Source of the DNA: Paracoccaceae bacterium
GTDB lineage: Bacteria; Pseudomonadota; Alphaproteobacteria; Rhodobacterales; Rhodobacteraceae
NCBI GenBank assembly: GCA_007116575.1
Contig: SKIF01000014.1
Span: 1-64,000 of the forward strand
Direction: 5' to 3'
DNA length: 64,000 bases
The translations under genes and the position numbers were made by a program. Under the pieces are notes generated by a model. That model saw nothing but the letters and a program-made list of their open reading frames with translations, did not search any database and was not told the DNA's origin. Positions 40,716 through 51,146 of the stretch are shown piece after piece. Numbering within the stretch: position 1 is the stretch's first letter; each line of letters starts with the position of its first letter.

Positions 40716-41821
40716 TCCTGCGCGCGCTCGCCCCTGCCTTGCTGCTGCTTTGGGCGGGCGCAGCGGCTCAGGCCGACCCGGCCGGGCGCGCGCTTGCAGC
40801 GGCACGCGCGCTCGAACAGGCGACAGACGCGATGCAGCAGGCCAGCGCGCGTCGCGACCGGATCGCAGCGCTGAGCGGCACGATCCAGGCCTATGAGGAT
40901 GGCCTCGTCGCGCTGCGCGAGGGGCTGCGCGACGCACAATTGCGCGAGGCCGCACTGACCCGGCAGTTCGCCGCCGCCAGCACGGAACTCACCCGCCTTT
41001 TGAGCGTGCTGATGGCCACTGACCGGATCGACCCGAGCCTTGCACTGCTGCATCCAGACGGCGCGCTCGAGACCGCACGCGCGGCGATGCTGCTCGGCGA
41101 GGTTTCGCCCGTGCTTGCGCATGAAGTGGCCGCGCTGCGTGAGGATCTCGAGGATCTGCGCGCGCTGCGCCGGGCGCGGCAATTCGGACTTCTGGCGCTG
41201 GAACAGGGGCTCAAGGCCGCGCAGGAAGCGCGCATCGCGCTGGCGCAGGCGATTGCCGATCGCGGCCCGCTGCCGCAACGGCTGGTGGATTCGCCCGAAA
41301 GCCTTGCCGCATTGGCCCGTGACGCCGCGAGCCTGCAAGAATTCGCGGCCGAGTTGGGCCAGCGCAGCGCGCTGGGCGATGCCAGCCCGGTCGCTGCATT
41401 TCCGGCCGCACGCGGCACGCTGGACCTGCCTGTGCGCGCCACGCTGCTGCACCGTTTCGCCCAGCCCGACGCAGCCGGAGTGACGCGGCAGGGGCTGGTG
41501 CTGGCCACTGCCCCGGAGGCCCTGGTGACCGCGCCCTGGTCCGCAACCGTGCGCTATGCCGGCCCGTTGTCCGGTCACGGGCAGGTAATCATCCTTGAAC
41601 CTGCCGAGGGGATGCTGATGGTGTTGGCAGGGCTGGGCGAAACACTGGCGCAGACAGGCGAAATCATCCCGCAGGGCACGCCGCTGGGCAACATGCCCGC
41701 CGCGCGCGGGGCCACAACCGCCTCTGGCAGTCGCAGCGAAACACTCTATTTTGAAATGCGACAGGACGGGATGCCCATTGACCCGGAGCCCTGGTTCGCT
41801 TTCAGTGGGTCCCGAGAATAG
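40712..41821 (+). CDS. EnvC-like murein hydrolase activator (coiled coil plus degenerate M23 domain)
   Basis: Signal peptide, coiled-coil region, LysM/M23-like C-terminus GHGQVIILEPAEGMLMVLAGLGETL; ATGA overlap with gpmI; gpmI-envC-ctpA order. Confidence 0.82.
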   Translation: MILRALAPALLLLWAGAAAQADPAGRALAAARALEQATDAMQQASARRDRIAALSGTIQAYEDGLVALREGLRDAQLREAALTRQFAAASTELTRLLSVLMATDRIDPSLALLHPDGALETARAAMLLGEVSPVLAHEVAALREDLEDLRALRRARQFGLLALEQGLKAAQEARIALAQAIADRGPLPQRLVDSPESLAALARDAASLQEFAAELGQRSALGDASPVAAFPAARGTLDLPVRATLLHRFAQPDAAGVTRQGLVLATAPEALVTAPWSATVRYAGPLSGHGQVIILEPAEGMLMVLAGLGETLAQTGEIIPQGTPLGNMPAARGATTASGSRSETLYFEMRQDGMPIDPEPWFAFSGSRE

Positions 41822-41861
41822 GGTCTGGCACGCGCCGCGACGCGCGGGAGAGGACGAAGGA

Positions 41862-43196
41862 ATGAAGAAATTCGTGATAGCCGCACTGGGTGGCGTGCTT
41901 GGCGGGGCGCTTCTGGCGACACAGGTCGCAGCCCCCCTGCTGGCACAGGAGCGCGTGCGCGCAACTTCGGTCTATGAGCAACTCGACCTGTTCGGCGATG
42001 TGTTCGAGCGTATCCGCAACCAGTATGTCGACGAGCCCGACACAGCCAAGCTGATCGAGGCTGCCATCAATGGAATGCTGATGTCGCTTGATCCGCATTC
42101 GGGCTACATGCCGCCCGATGATTTCGACGACATGCGCACCCAGACGCGCGGTTCCTTCGGGGGGCTGGGCATCGAGGTGACGCAGGAAGAGGGCTTCATC
42201 AAGGTCGTAACCCCGATGGATGGCACGCCCGCCGACAGGGCGGGGGTCGAGCCGGGCGATCTGATCACCCATGTCGATGGCGAGTCGGTGATGGGGCTGA
42301 CGCTCTCGCAGGCCGTCGACATGATGCGCGGCCCGGTCGGGTCAGAGATCATCATCACCGTGGTGCGCGAGGGCGAGCCCGAGCCTTTTGACCTCTCTAT
42401 CATCCGTGACACGATCCGGCTGCAGGCGGTGCGCGTGCGCACCGAGGGTGATATCGTCATCCTGCGCGTGACCACCTTCAACGAACAGACATTCCCGAAC
42501 CTGCGCGATGGCCTGGAAGAGGCTATCGAAGAGCTGGGCGGGATCAACCAACTGGGCGGCGTCGTGCTCGACATGCGCAACAATCCCGGCGGGCTGCTGA
42601 ATCAGGCGATTCGCGTCTCGGATGCGTTTCTCGAACAGGGCGAGATCGTCTCGACCCGCGGACGCGACGAAAGCGCGGGCGAACGGTTCAATGCGCAGCC
42701 CGGCGACCTGATCGAGGGGCGCCCGCTGGTGGCGCTGATCAATGGTGGCTCGGCCTCGGCCTCCGAGATTGTTGCCGGTGCGCTGCAGGACCACCGCCGC
42801 GCCATTGTCGTCGGCACGCGCAGTTTCGGCAAGGGATCGGTCCAGACCGTGATGCCGCTGCGCGGGGATGGCGCGATCCGGCTGACCACGTCGCTTTACT
42901 ACACGCCTTCCGGCCGGTCGATCCAGGCGCTGGGTGTCTCGCCCGACATAGTGGTCGAACAGCCCCGTCGCCAGCCGATCTCAGAAGACGAGCCCGATGA
43001 TGCGCGCCCGCCGCGCTCCGAGGCCGATCTGCGCGGCAGGCTGGACAACCGTGACATGACCGAGGACGAGCGTCGCTTGATGGAAGAAGAACGCGAAAAG
43101 GCCGAAGCCGTGGCCCTTTTGCGGCAGGAAGATTACCAACTGGCCTATGCGCTCGACATCCTGCGCGGTCTCACGGCACTGAACGGGCGCCAATGA
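41862..43196 (+). CDS. ctpA: Carboxy-terminal processing protease (S41) with PDZ domain
   Basis: [64 protein letters not shown]. Confidence 0.93.
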   Translation: MKKFVIAALGGVLGGALLATQVAAPLLAQERVRATSVYEQLDLFGDVFERIRNQYVDEPDTAKLIEAAINGMLMSLDPHSGYMPPDDFDDMRTQTRGSFGGLGIEVTQEEGFIKVVTPMDGTPADRAGVEPGDLITHVDGESVMGLTLSQAVDMMRGPVGSEIIITVVREGEPEPFDLSIIRDTIRLQAVRVRTEGDIVILRVTTFNEQTFPNLRDGLEEAIEELGGINQLGGVVLDMRNNPGGLLNQAIRVSDAFLEQGEIVSTRGRDESAGERFNAQPGDLIEGRPLVALINGGSASASEIVAGALQDHRRAIVVGTRSFGKGSVQTVMPLRGDGAIRLTTSLYYTPSGRSIQALGVSPDIVVEQPRRQPISEDEPDDARPPRSEADLRGRLDNRDMTEDERRLMEEEREKAEAVALLRQEDYQLAYALDILRGLTALNGRQ

Positions 43197-43678
43197 ACCC
43201 CGACGCAGTTGCGGCACTACCCTATCGCCCCTGTGTGGGTGTGATGCTGATCAATCAGTCCGGGCTGGTCTTCGCGGCCCGGCGGATCGATACAGACCTG
43301 CCCGCGTGGCAAATGCCGCAGGGCGGTATCGACAAGGGCGAGAACCCGGGTCTGGCGGCCCTGCGCGAACTCGAAGAAGAAATCAGTGTCACTCCCGACC
43401 AGGTCGCACCGCTGGCCGAGACACAGGATTGGCTGGCCTATGACATCCCGACCGAGATGGTGCCCCGTATCTGGGGTGGCAAGTATCGCGGACAGAAGCA
43501 ACGCTGGTTCCTGATGCGTTTCACCGGGCGGGACAGCGATATCGATCTGGCCACGGCGCATCCTGAATTCAGCGACTGGCGCTGGATGCGCGCCGATGAG
43601 ATGCTGGAAAGCATCGTGCCCTTCAAACGCCCGATCTATGCGCAGGTGATTGCGGAATTCCGCGACTGGCTGGCATGA
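43193..43678 (+). CDS. rppH: RNA pyrophosphohydrolase
   Basis: [23 protein letters not shown]...[26 protein letters not shown]. Confidence 0.93.
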   Translation: MNPDAVAALPYRPCVGVMLINQSGLVFAARRIDTDLPAWQMPQGGIDKGENPGLAALRELEEEISVTPDQVAPLAETQDWLAYDIPTEMVPRIWGGKYRGQKQRWFLMRFTGRDSDIDLATAHPEFSDWRWMRADEMLESIVPFKRPIYAQVIAEFRDWLA

Positions 43679-43825
43679 TCCGCGCGCCCATGACTGTTCA
43701 AGGGCGCTTGCCTGCGCTTGCGCAGGCCGCGCAGCTGCTTCGGGGTCGGCACCCAGTCGGATCGAGGAATTGAGCTTTTCCGGCAAGGCGACGTTGCGAT
43801 CCCGGCCTGAACGAGACGGAGGGGC

Positions 43826-44431
43826 TCACTCCCCCGGTCGTTTCAGCGAAAACACGTCGCGGACCACAGCATAATCGCGATAGCCGCAGCGCGCCAGCGG
43901 CTGGAAGCGGGTGATGTCGAACATGCCATCGACCATGCAATCATCGCGCAGATGCACGCCCACCACGACGCCGAAAACCACGAAATTGGCCTCGCCCTCA
44001 AGCGTGACGATCTGCGTTACCCGGCATTCCAGCGCCGCCGGAGCCCCAGCCACGCGCGAGGCCGGGATTATCCGGCACGCCTCGCGCGGTAGTCCGGCAT
44101 GGTCGAACTCGTCGACCGTGCGCGGCCAAGCGCCAGAGGTGGAATTCATCACATCGCGCGCGGCATATTCCACCACATTGACGCAAAACACACCCGTCTC
44201 ACGGATATTGGCGACTGAATCCTTGGTGCCGTCGCGGTCGGGCTTGGCGCTGGTCGATGCAAACATCACCTGTGGCGGGACATAGGCCACGGCATTGAAA
44301 AAGGAATAGGGCGCCAGATTGTCCTGACCATCAGCCCCTCGGGTCGAGATCCAGCCGATGGGGCGCGGGGTCACGATGGCATTGAAAGGGTTATGCGGCA
44401 GGCCGTGGCCATGCCGTGGTTCATAGAACAT
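43826..44431 (-). CDS. Flavin reductase family protein
   Basis: NAIVTPRPIGWISTRGADGQDNLAPYSFFNAVAYVPPQVMF. Confidence 0.87.
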   Translation of the reverse strand: MFYEPRHGHGLPHNPFNAIVTPRPIGWISTRGADGQDNLAPYSFFNAVAYVPPQVMFASTSAKPDRDGTKDSVANIRETGVFCVNVVEYAARDVMNSTSGAWPRTVDEFDHAGLPREACRIIPASRVAGAPAALECRVTQIVTLEGEANFVVFGVVVGVHLRDDCMVDGMFDITRFQPLARCGYRDYAVVRDVFSLKRPGE

Positions 44432-44501
44432 CAGGGACACTCCGATCTGTTTGCGCGCAACCTAGCGCCATGCTACGCCGCCTGCCAGCGCCGATTGCGG
44501 C

Positions 44502-45017
44502 ATGGGACGGGCGATGCAGCTACAGCAGGAAACAGCCGCCGACTGGTGGGAGGTCGAGGCGCTTTATGATCTCTGTTTCGCGCCCGGGCGCGAGGCACTC
44601 TCGTCCTATAGGTTGCGCGACGATGTTGCTCCCGTGGCCGAGTTGTGCCTGGTCCTGCGCGACGTGAACGGGCTGGCGGCCGCGATCCGATACTGGCCAG
44701 TCGTAGTAGGCCAAACGCCCGCGCTGCTGCTGGGGCCCATTGCCGTTCACCCGACCCATCAGGGCGAAGGGCTGGGCGGCTGGCTGATGCGAGAGAGCCT
44801 GGCGCGGGCGCGCGAGACCGGCTGGTCGCGGGTGCTGTTGGTCGGCGATGCACCCTATTACAGCCGCTTCGGCTTTGTGCGGCTGGCCAAGGTCGAGATG
44901 CCCCCGCCCACCAACCCGGCCCGCGTGCTGGGGCTGGCGCTGGTTCCGGGGGCATGGGACGGAATTGCCGGGCCAGTCGGCAGATGCGCCGCTCACTCGA
45001 CCAGTGACGAAACGTAA
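44502..45017 (+). CDS. GNAT family N-acetyltransferase
   Basis: GPIAVHPTHQGEGLGGWLMRESLARARETGWSRVLLVGDAPYYSRFGF. Confidence 0.85.
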   Translation: MGRAMQLQQETAADWWEVEALYDLCFAPGREALSSYRLRDDVAPVAELCLVLRDVNGLAAAIRYWPVVVGQTPALLLGPIAVHPTHQGEGLGGWLMRESLARARETGWSRVLLVGDAPYYSRFGFVRLAKVEMPPPTNPARVLGLALVPGAWDGIAGPVGRCAAHSTSDET

Positions 45018-47239
45018 TCCAGCAGCGCAGGCCGCGCGCTCTCCAACCCCCGCGCCTGCACCCGCGCGATGATCTCGGAGACCTCGTTGAGGTTCGAGCG
45101 CCGGATCAGCGACTTGACCGGACCGATCGAGGCCGGACGCATCGACAGCGCCGCAATTCCGATCCCGGCCAGCGCCAGCGCATCGACAGGGCGCCCGGCA
45201 TCCTCGCCGCAGAAGGAGAGCGATGTGCCAGCCTCGTGGCAGCGATCCACGATCAATTGCAAGAAGGTCAGGAACGATGTGCTGAGCGTATCGTAGCGTC
45301 GCCGCACCAGTTCATTTTCGCGATCTGCGGCGAAAAAGAACTGCTTGAGATCATTGCCGCCGATCGAGATGAAATCAGCCTCTTCGAAAAACGCTCTGGG
45401 CGCATAGGCAAGCGCGCAGCATTCCAGCATCGCACCGGTTTCGATCCGCTTGGGCAGCACATGTCCCAGCCTGCGCTCGCGCTCGATCTCGCGCAGGAAC
45501 ATGTCGCGCGCTCGGCTGAACTCGCTCGGCGCGGCGACCAGCGGAAACATCACGCTGAGCGGACGCCCCGCCGCAGCCCGGATCAGCGCCTGCAACTGCA
45601 TTCGCAGCACACCGGGTTTGTCGAGCCCCACCCGCAGCGCGCGCCAGCCCATCGCCGGGTTGGGCTCGTCGGGGCGCTTCATGTAGGGCATGACTTTGTC
45701 TGACCCGATATCGAGCGTGCGGAAATGGACAGTCTTGCCATTTGCCGCATCGAGAACGCGGGCATAATTGGCCACGAGCTCTGACCGCTTGGGCATCTTT
45801 TCGCGGGCCAGAAACTGCAACTCGGTGCGGAACAGCCCAACGGCCTCGGCCCCCGAGGTCGGCAGCGAGGGCAGATCCGCCATCAGCCCGGCATTCATCT
45901 TCAGCGTCACGCGCGTCCCGCAGCGCGCCAGCGCGGGCTTCTCGCGCAGGCTGGCATAGCGTTCCTGCGCCTTGGCCTGCATCGCCATCTTGTCACGAAA
46001 GGCCGCGCTGACACTGTCATCGGGCCGCAGGTGAACCACGCCTTCGGTCCCATCGACAAGGACATGATCACCATTCAGCGCCTCGGTCGTGATGCGCGGG
46101 ACACTGATCACAAGCGGAATCGCCAAGGCCCGCGCCACGATGGTCGCGTGGCTTCCGACCGCCCCCTCTTCCAGTACCACGCCGCGCAGGTTGCGACCGT
46201 AGTCAAGCAACTCTCCCGGTCCGATATTGCGTGCGACCAGAATCGGGCGTTCGGGCATCTCGGCACCGGTCTCGTTGCCCTGCCCGGTCAGAATACGCAG
46301 CAGCCGGTTCGACAGGTCATCCAGATCATGCAGCCGATCGCGCAGATAGGCATCCGGCACGGTGTCGAGCCGCGCACGGGCCGCCGACTGCTCTTTCTCC
46401 ACAGCCGCCTCCGCAGAGAGGCCCAGACGAATATCTTCTTCCATCCGCTTCAGCCAACCGCGCGAATGGGCGAACATGCGATAGGTCTGCAGAACCTCCC
46501 GGTGCTCTGAGTCGCGGCTGCCGGCACTGGCCAGCAACTCATCGACCGAGACACGCAGCTTCTGCACGGCCTCCTGCAGGCGGTCCAGCTCGGCACTGCT
46601 GTCATCATTGACCAGATTGGTGATCACCACGCGTGGCTGATGCAGCCAGACGTTGCCCTCGGCCTCACCTTCCTGCGCCGTGACCCCGCGCAGCATGACG
46701 GGGTTCTTATGCAGCGAGGCAAAGGCTGTCTCCTCGCCGACAAAGGCACCCAGTTCGGTCATTTCGGCAATGACCATGGCGACGACCTCAAGCCCGTAAA
46801 TCTCGTCATCGGTGTAGAAGCGGGGCTCCTTGGCCTGTACGATCAGCACACCCAACCGTTCACCCAATCGCTGGACCGGTACGCCCAGAAATGACGAATA
46901 GACCTCTTCTCCGGTCTCGGGCATGAAGCGGAAACCCGGCTCGCCGGGTGCATTGGCTGTGTTCACCGGCTTGGCATGTTTCGCAACCTTGCCCACCAGT
47001 CCCTCGCCCAGCCGTAACCTCGTCAGATGCACAGCCTCGGGACGCAATCCTTCGGTGGCACAGAGCTCCAACGTCTCGGGATCGCGGAACAGATAGACCG
47101 AACAGACCTCCACCCCCATCGATTCGGCAATGATGGTGGTGATCCGATCCAGCCGCTCCTGTCCGGGGCTGGCAAGCGACATCTCGTCGCGCAGGCGCCG
47201 CAGCAATTTGCGACTGTCAGTTTCTGTCCTATGGGGCAT
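44993..47239 (-). CDS. ptsP: Phosphoenolpyruvate-protein phosphotransferase PtsP (EI-Ntr, GAF plus EI)
   Basis: GAF N-terminus; GAVGSHATIVARALAIPLV phospho-His region; EI C-terminal barrel. Confidence 0.93.
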   Translation of the reverse strand: MPHRTETDSRKLLRRLRDEMSLASPGQERLDRITTIIAESMGVEVCSVYLFRDPETLELCATEGLRPEAVHLTRLRLGEGLVGKVAKHAKPVNTANAPGEPGFRFMPETGEEVYSSFLGVPVQRLGERLGVLIVQAKEPRFYTDDEIYGLEVVAMVIAEMTELGAFVGEETAFASLHKNPVMLRGVTAQEGEAEGNVWLHQPRVVITNLVNDDSSAELDRLQEAVQKLRVSVDELLASAGSRDSEHREVLQTYRMFAHSRGWLKRMEEDIRLGLSAEAAVEKEQSAARARLDTVPDAYLRDRLHDLDDLSNRLLRILTGQGNETGAEMPERPILVARNIGPGELLDYGRNLRGVVLEEGAVGSHATIVARALAIPLVISVPRITTEALNGDHVLVDGTEGVVHLRPDDSVSAAFRDKMAMQAKAQERYASLREKPALARCGTRVTLKMNAGLMADLPSLPTSGAEAVGLFRTELQFLAREKMPKRSELVANYARVLDAANGKTVHFRTLDIGSDKVMPYMKRPDEPNPAMGWRALRVGLDKPGVLRMQLQALIRAAAGRPLSVMFPLVAAPSEFSRARDMFLREIERERRLGHVLPKRIETGAMLECCALAYAPRAFFEEADFISIGGNDLKQFFFAADRENELVRRRYDTLSTSFLTFLQLIVDRCHEAGTSLSFCGEDAGRPVDALALAGIGIAALSMRPASIGPVKSLIRRSNLNEVSEIIARVQARGLESARPALLDYVSSLVE

Positions 47240-47271
47240 CGCCCCTCCAGGTTTGCCGACCGGGGCTGACC

Positions 47272-48531
47272 TCAGCCAGTCTTTTCCAGTTCAAACGCAT
47301 CATGGAGCGCCTGCACGGCCAGTTCCATATATTTTCGGTCAATCAGTACCGATATCTTGATTTCAGAGGTGGCAATGACCTTGATATTGACGCCTTCTTC
47401 AGCAAGTGCTCGGAACATGCGCGCGGCAACACCCGCATGGCTGCGCATCCCGATACCCACAACCGAGACCTTCGCCGCATCTTCGTCCACTTCGAGCGTC
47501 TCATAGCTGATCACATCCGCCGCGCGCGCTTCTTCCAGTGCGTTGCGTGCACGGGCCACCTGATCGACCGGGCAGGAAAAGGTCATGTCGGTCACAGGTT
47601 TTTCGTGCCCCTGATAGTTCTTTTCCGAAATATTCTGGACAATCATGTCCACATTGACCCCGGCTTCGGCCAACGGTCCGAAAATCGCCGCGGCGATGCC
47701 GGGGCGGTCCTCGACCGTAACAAGGGTCAGTTTCGCTTCCTCGCGGCTGAAGGCCAGACCCGAGACGATTCTCGATTCCATGATTTCATCCTCATCGCAG
47801 ACCAGGGTTCCCGAAGTCTCATCCGTCTCATCGAAAGATGACAGCACACGCAGCCGCACCTTGTAACGCATTGCCAGTTCCACCGAACGCGTCTGCAGCA
47901 CCTTCGCGCCAAGGCTCGCCAGTTCCAGCATCTCCTCGAAACTGATCCTGTCAAGCTTGCGCGCCTTCATGGTGATGCGCGGGTCAGTCGTGTATATGCC
48001 ATCGACATCCGTGTAGATATCGCAGCGTTCGGCCCCGAAGGCCGCCGCAAAGGCCACTGCCGTCGTGTCCGATCCCCCGCGTCCCAGCGTGGTGATCCGG
48101 CCCTCGGGGCTGACGCCCTGAAAACCCGCAACCACCGCGACTCTGAAGCCCTCGGCGAATTTGGCATCGATATTGGCGCGCGGGATTTCCACGAACCGCG
48201 CCGCGCCATGCTGGCTTGTGGTCTGGATCGGCACCTGCCAGCCCTGCCAGGACCGCGCGGGCACATCCATTTCCTGCAGCGTCAGCGCCATCAGCCCGGC
48301 GGTTACATTCTCGCCGGAACTGACCACGGCATCATATTCGCGCGCATCATAGAGCGGCGAGGTCTCGTTCACCCAGCCGACCAGTTCGTTGGTCTTGCCC
48401 GACATGGCCGATACGATGACGATCACATCATAGCCCCGCGCGACCTCGGCGCGCACTTTCTCGGCGGCATTGCGGATACGCGCCAGATCGGCGACCGAGG
48501 TGCCCCCGAATTTCATCACCAGCAGCGGCAT
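47272..48531 (-). CDS. lysC: Aspartate kinase
   Basis: LLVMKFGGTSVADLARIRNAAEKV; GRGGSDTTAVAFAAAFGAERCDIYTDVDG; tandem ACT domains. Confidence 0.95.
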   Translation of the reverse strand: MPLLVMKFGGTSVADLARIRNAAEKVRAEVARGYDVIVIVSAMSGKTNELVGWVNETSPLYDAREYDAVVSSGENVTAGLMALTLQEMDVPARSWQGWQVPIQTTSQHGAARFVEIPRANIDAKFAEGFRVAVVAGFQGVSPEGRITTLGRGGSDTTAVAFAAAFGAERCDIYTDVDGIYTTDPRITMKARKLDRISFEEMLELASLGAKVLQTRSVELAMRYKVRLRVLSSFDETDETSGTLVCDEDEIMESRIVSGLAFSREEAKLTLVTVEDRPGIAAAIFGPLAEAGVNVDMIVQNISEKNYQGHEKPVTDMTFSCPVDQVARARNALEEARAADVISYETLEVDEDAAKVSVVGIGMRSHAGVAARMFRALAEEGVNIKVIATSEIKISVLIDRKYMELAVQALHDAFELEKTG

Positions 48532-48675
48532 GGGCAGATTTTTCCTCCGTCGGATTGCGCGCTTCTTCTATGCGGCACGACCGGACTGCGCAAGGTGGTC
48601 CATGCAGGTCCGGAAGATCCACGGCACCCGCATCCGCCCTTTTCCACCGCGACGCTACAAGCTACCCGGCCCTGC

Positions 48676-48700
48676 TTCATCTTGCCCGAAACACTCATTG
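48676..48700 (-). repeat. Copy 4 of intergenic motif
   Basis: Minus strand CAATGAGTGTTTCGGGCAAGATGAA. Confidence 0.45.
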
Positions 48701-48831
48701 CCACGCCCGACGGGGTGGCCGCCACCCCCAGTAAAGCACATTTCCAACAGACAGGGCGGGCGGGGACCCCGAGCGGGCGCTTTTTTCGGCACCGCGCAAT
48801 GGCAGGGCGCGAGACCAGCACCCCGAAACGC

Positions 48832-49935
48832 TCAGAACGACCGCAGCAGCCCGACGCGGTCGCGGATTTCGGGGCGGACCGGACCCGCTCGCGCGGGGTC
48901 TTCGAGTGTCGTCCACCAATGAGCGGGCGGATTGCGTCCGGCGGCGCGACGTTTCCAGGTCAGGCCGCGCAGAACACCCTGCGCACTCTCGGGTAGCGCA
49001 TCGGAACAACTCCAGCCGTTCAGCGCGCCCCAGACCCGCGTCCAGAGCCGACCCACCGACCACGGGTTATACCCCCCGCCGCCCAGCACGATCAGTCGCG
49101 GCGCAAGCGCCATCAAGGCACGGACCACCCCCACATGCGCGTTGTTCGACAGCGCAAGCCGCGAAAGCGGATCCTCTTCCAGTGCGTCGGCCCCGCATTG
49201 CAGCACCACCGCCTGCGGATCGAAGCGCTCTAGCAACGGCAGGATCAACCGCTCGCGCACATACGCCATCTCGCTGTCATTGAACGCACGCGGCACCGGC
49301 AGGTTGACGGCCCGCCCGCCACCATCTTCCCCGATCCCGCCGGTAAAGGGCCAGCGGCGCTCTTCATGGACCGAGATCAGAAGCATGTCTTCAGCCGCGC
49401 CGAGCGCCGCCTCCACCCCGTCGGGGTGATGCGCGTCTATATCGACATAGGCAATGCGCGTCAGACCCAGAGCACGCAGCGCCAGCAGACACAGCACCGG
49501 GTCATTAAGATAACAGAACCCGCCCGCGCGGTCTGCCATCGCGTGATGCGTGCCACCACCGGGCACATGCACCACGCCACCCTCGCGCACCAGTTCCGCC
49601 GCCAGCATCACTCCGCCCGCGCCCGTGGCCGGACGGCGGAACATCTCGGGGAAGACCGGATTGGCCGTTGTGCCCAGCGCGTGACGGTCGCGGGTCGTTT
49701 CATCCACGACCTGCCGCGCCTCGGCCTGTTGCAAGGCGTCAACATATCGGGGCGTGTGAAAGCGCGCCAGCGCTGCGGGCTTTGCCCGCGGACTGGTCAG
49801 GTACTGCCCCTCGTGCATCCAGCCCAGCGCGCGGGTCAGATCCATCACGGTCGAGACGCGCGGGATATGCAGCGGGTGCCAGTCACCATAGCTGGAGCCG
49901 CGATAGATCTCGGAGCCGATGAAAAATGGCTTCAT
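48832..49935 (-). CDS. Histone deacetylase family (acetoin-utilisation-like) protein
   Basis: GGGTHHAMADRAGGFCYLNDPVL; YVDIDAHHPDGVEAAL; LQCGADALEEDPLSRLALSN; GGGGYNP. Confidence 0.9.
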   Translation of the reverse strand: MKPFFIGSEIYRGSSYGDWHPLHIPRVSTVMDLTRALGWMHEGQYLTSPRAKPAALARFHTPRYVDALQQAEARQVVDETTRDRHALGTTANPVFPEMFRRPATGAGGVMLAAELVREGGVVHVPGGGTHHAMADRAGGFCYLNDPVLCLLALRALGLTRIAYVDIDAHHPDGVEAALGAAEDMLLISVHEERRWPFTGGIGEDGGGRAVNLPVPRAFNDSEMAYVRERLILPLLERFDPQAVVLQCGADALEEDPLSRLALSNNAHVGVVRALMALAPRLIVLGGGGYNPWSVGRLWTRVWGALNGWSCSDALPESAQGVLRGLTWKRRAAGRNPPAHWWTTLEDPARAGPVRPEIRDRVGLLRSF

Positions 49936-50024
49936 AAGATGTGGACATCTCCGGCCAGCCGGGAAAAGACCCAATGGTTCATACGTCCTGCGCTGAAAGT
50001 CGATTTCATTTCAGAGCACCTCTG

Positions 50025-50534
50025 TCACGGCAGATGCGCCCGGATAGATCGGGTGATCGCGCGTGCCGTGGGGCGGGTGCCCGAGCCCCAGAAACCCAGC
50101 AATTCGCCCTCTGGCCCGAGCAGCGCCTTGTTGAAATTCCAGCTCGGCACATGCCCGTGCCGCTCGGCCAGCCAGCGATAGAACGGGTGCGCATCAGACC
50201 CGCGAATCGGGGTGATCCGGGTTATCGGGAAGGTCAGCCCGGTCTGGACGCGGCAGAATTCTGCCACCTCTTCATTGCTGGACAGTTCCTGCCGGAAATC
50301 GTCCGAGGGCACCGCCAACACGACCAGACCACGCGGCCCGTATCGCTCGTAAATGTCCTGCATGTCGCCATATTGCCGCGTAAACCCGCAAAGCGAGGCG
50401 GTATTGACCACCAGCACCGGACGCCCGCGCCAGTCTTCAAGGTCAATCCGCTCGCCATCGAGCGCGGTGAAGCTGAAAGCCCCGGCGGGCAGCGCCACAC
50501 TCAGGCAGAACAGACAGGCCAGTATCAATCGCAT
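50025..50534 (-). CDS. Glutathione peroxidase family protein with signal peptide
   Basis: RPVLVVNTASLCGFTRQYGDMQDIYERYGPRGLVVLAVPSDDF; WNFNKALLGPEG. Confidence 0.88.
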   Translation of the reverse strand: MRLILACLFCLSVALPAGAFSFTALDGERIDLEDWRGRPVLVVNTASLCGFTRQYGDMQDIYERYGPRGLVVLAVPSDDFRQELSSNEEVAEFCRVQTGLTFPITRITPIRGSDAHPFYRWLAERHGHVPSWNFNKALLGPEGELLGFWGSGTRPTARAITRSIRAHLP

Positions 50535-50650
50535 CGCACCTTCCTTTCGCCCCCGGCAGATAGCGGACAGGCGCCGCGGAGCAAGACTGTTCATCTTGAA
50601 TTTACCGCAATCTACTTTACTTGCGGCATGGTTTATGCAGTGACTCGACC

Positions 50651-51085
50651 ATGATCAAATTCGCGCTTCGCTGTGCCGAGGGGCACATTTTCGAAAGCTG
50701 GTTCCAGTCGGGATCGGCCTTCGAGAGCTTGCAGGCACGCGGGCTTGTCACATGCCCCGATTGCGGCAGCGCAAGGGTCGACAAGGCTCTTATGGCCCCG
50801 GTGGTCGCGAAAACCGCGCCAGCAACGCCCCCCGCACCCGAAAAGGAGCGCCCGGAGCCGTCTGCAGACCTCGCCGACAAACTGCGCCGCCTGCGCGCCG
50901 AGGTCGAGGCGCGGTCCGACTATGTCGGCGAGCGCTTCGCCACCGAGGCGCGGGCAATGTATCTCGGCGATATCCCCGACCGCCCGATCTATGGCGAGGC
51001 GCGCGCGGATGAGGCCAAGGCGCTGATCGAAGACGGCGTGCCGGTCATGCCGCTGCCCTTCATTCCCAGCCGCAAGAGCAACTGA
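50651..51085 (+). CDS. DUF1178 family zinc-ribbon protein
   Basis: MIKFALRCAEGHIFESWFQSGSAFESLQARGLVTCPDCGS. Confidence 0.85.
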   Translation: MIKFALRCAEGHIFESWFQSGSAFESLQARGLVTCPDCGSARVDKALMAPVVAKTAPATPPAPEKERPEPSADLADKLRRLRAEVEARSDYVGERFATEARAMYLGDIPDRPIYGEARADEAKALIEDGVPVMPLPFIPSRKSN

Positions 51086-51146
51086 CGCGTCTGGTTGGCG
51101 TGGAGTTCCGCGCGAGGTCCTGAAATATTCTGACGAAAGCCCTGCC

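Noticed and set aside
48532-48831. Short ORFs in the 300-bp gap between lysC and the HDAC-family gene
   Set aside because: No RBS or domain support; the gap does contain a small hairpin GGGGTGG-CCG-CCACCCC and motif copy 4, but no CDS evidence
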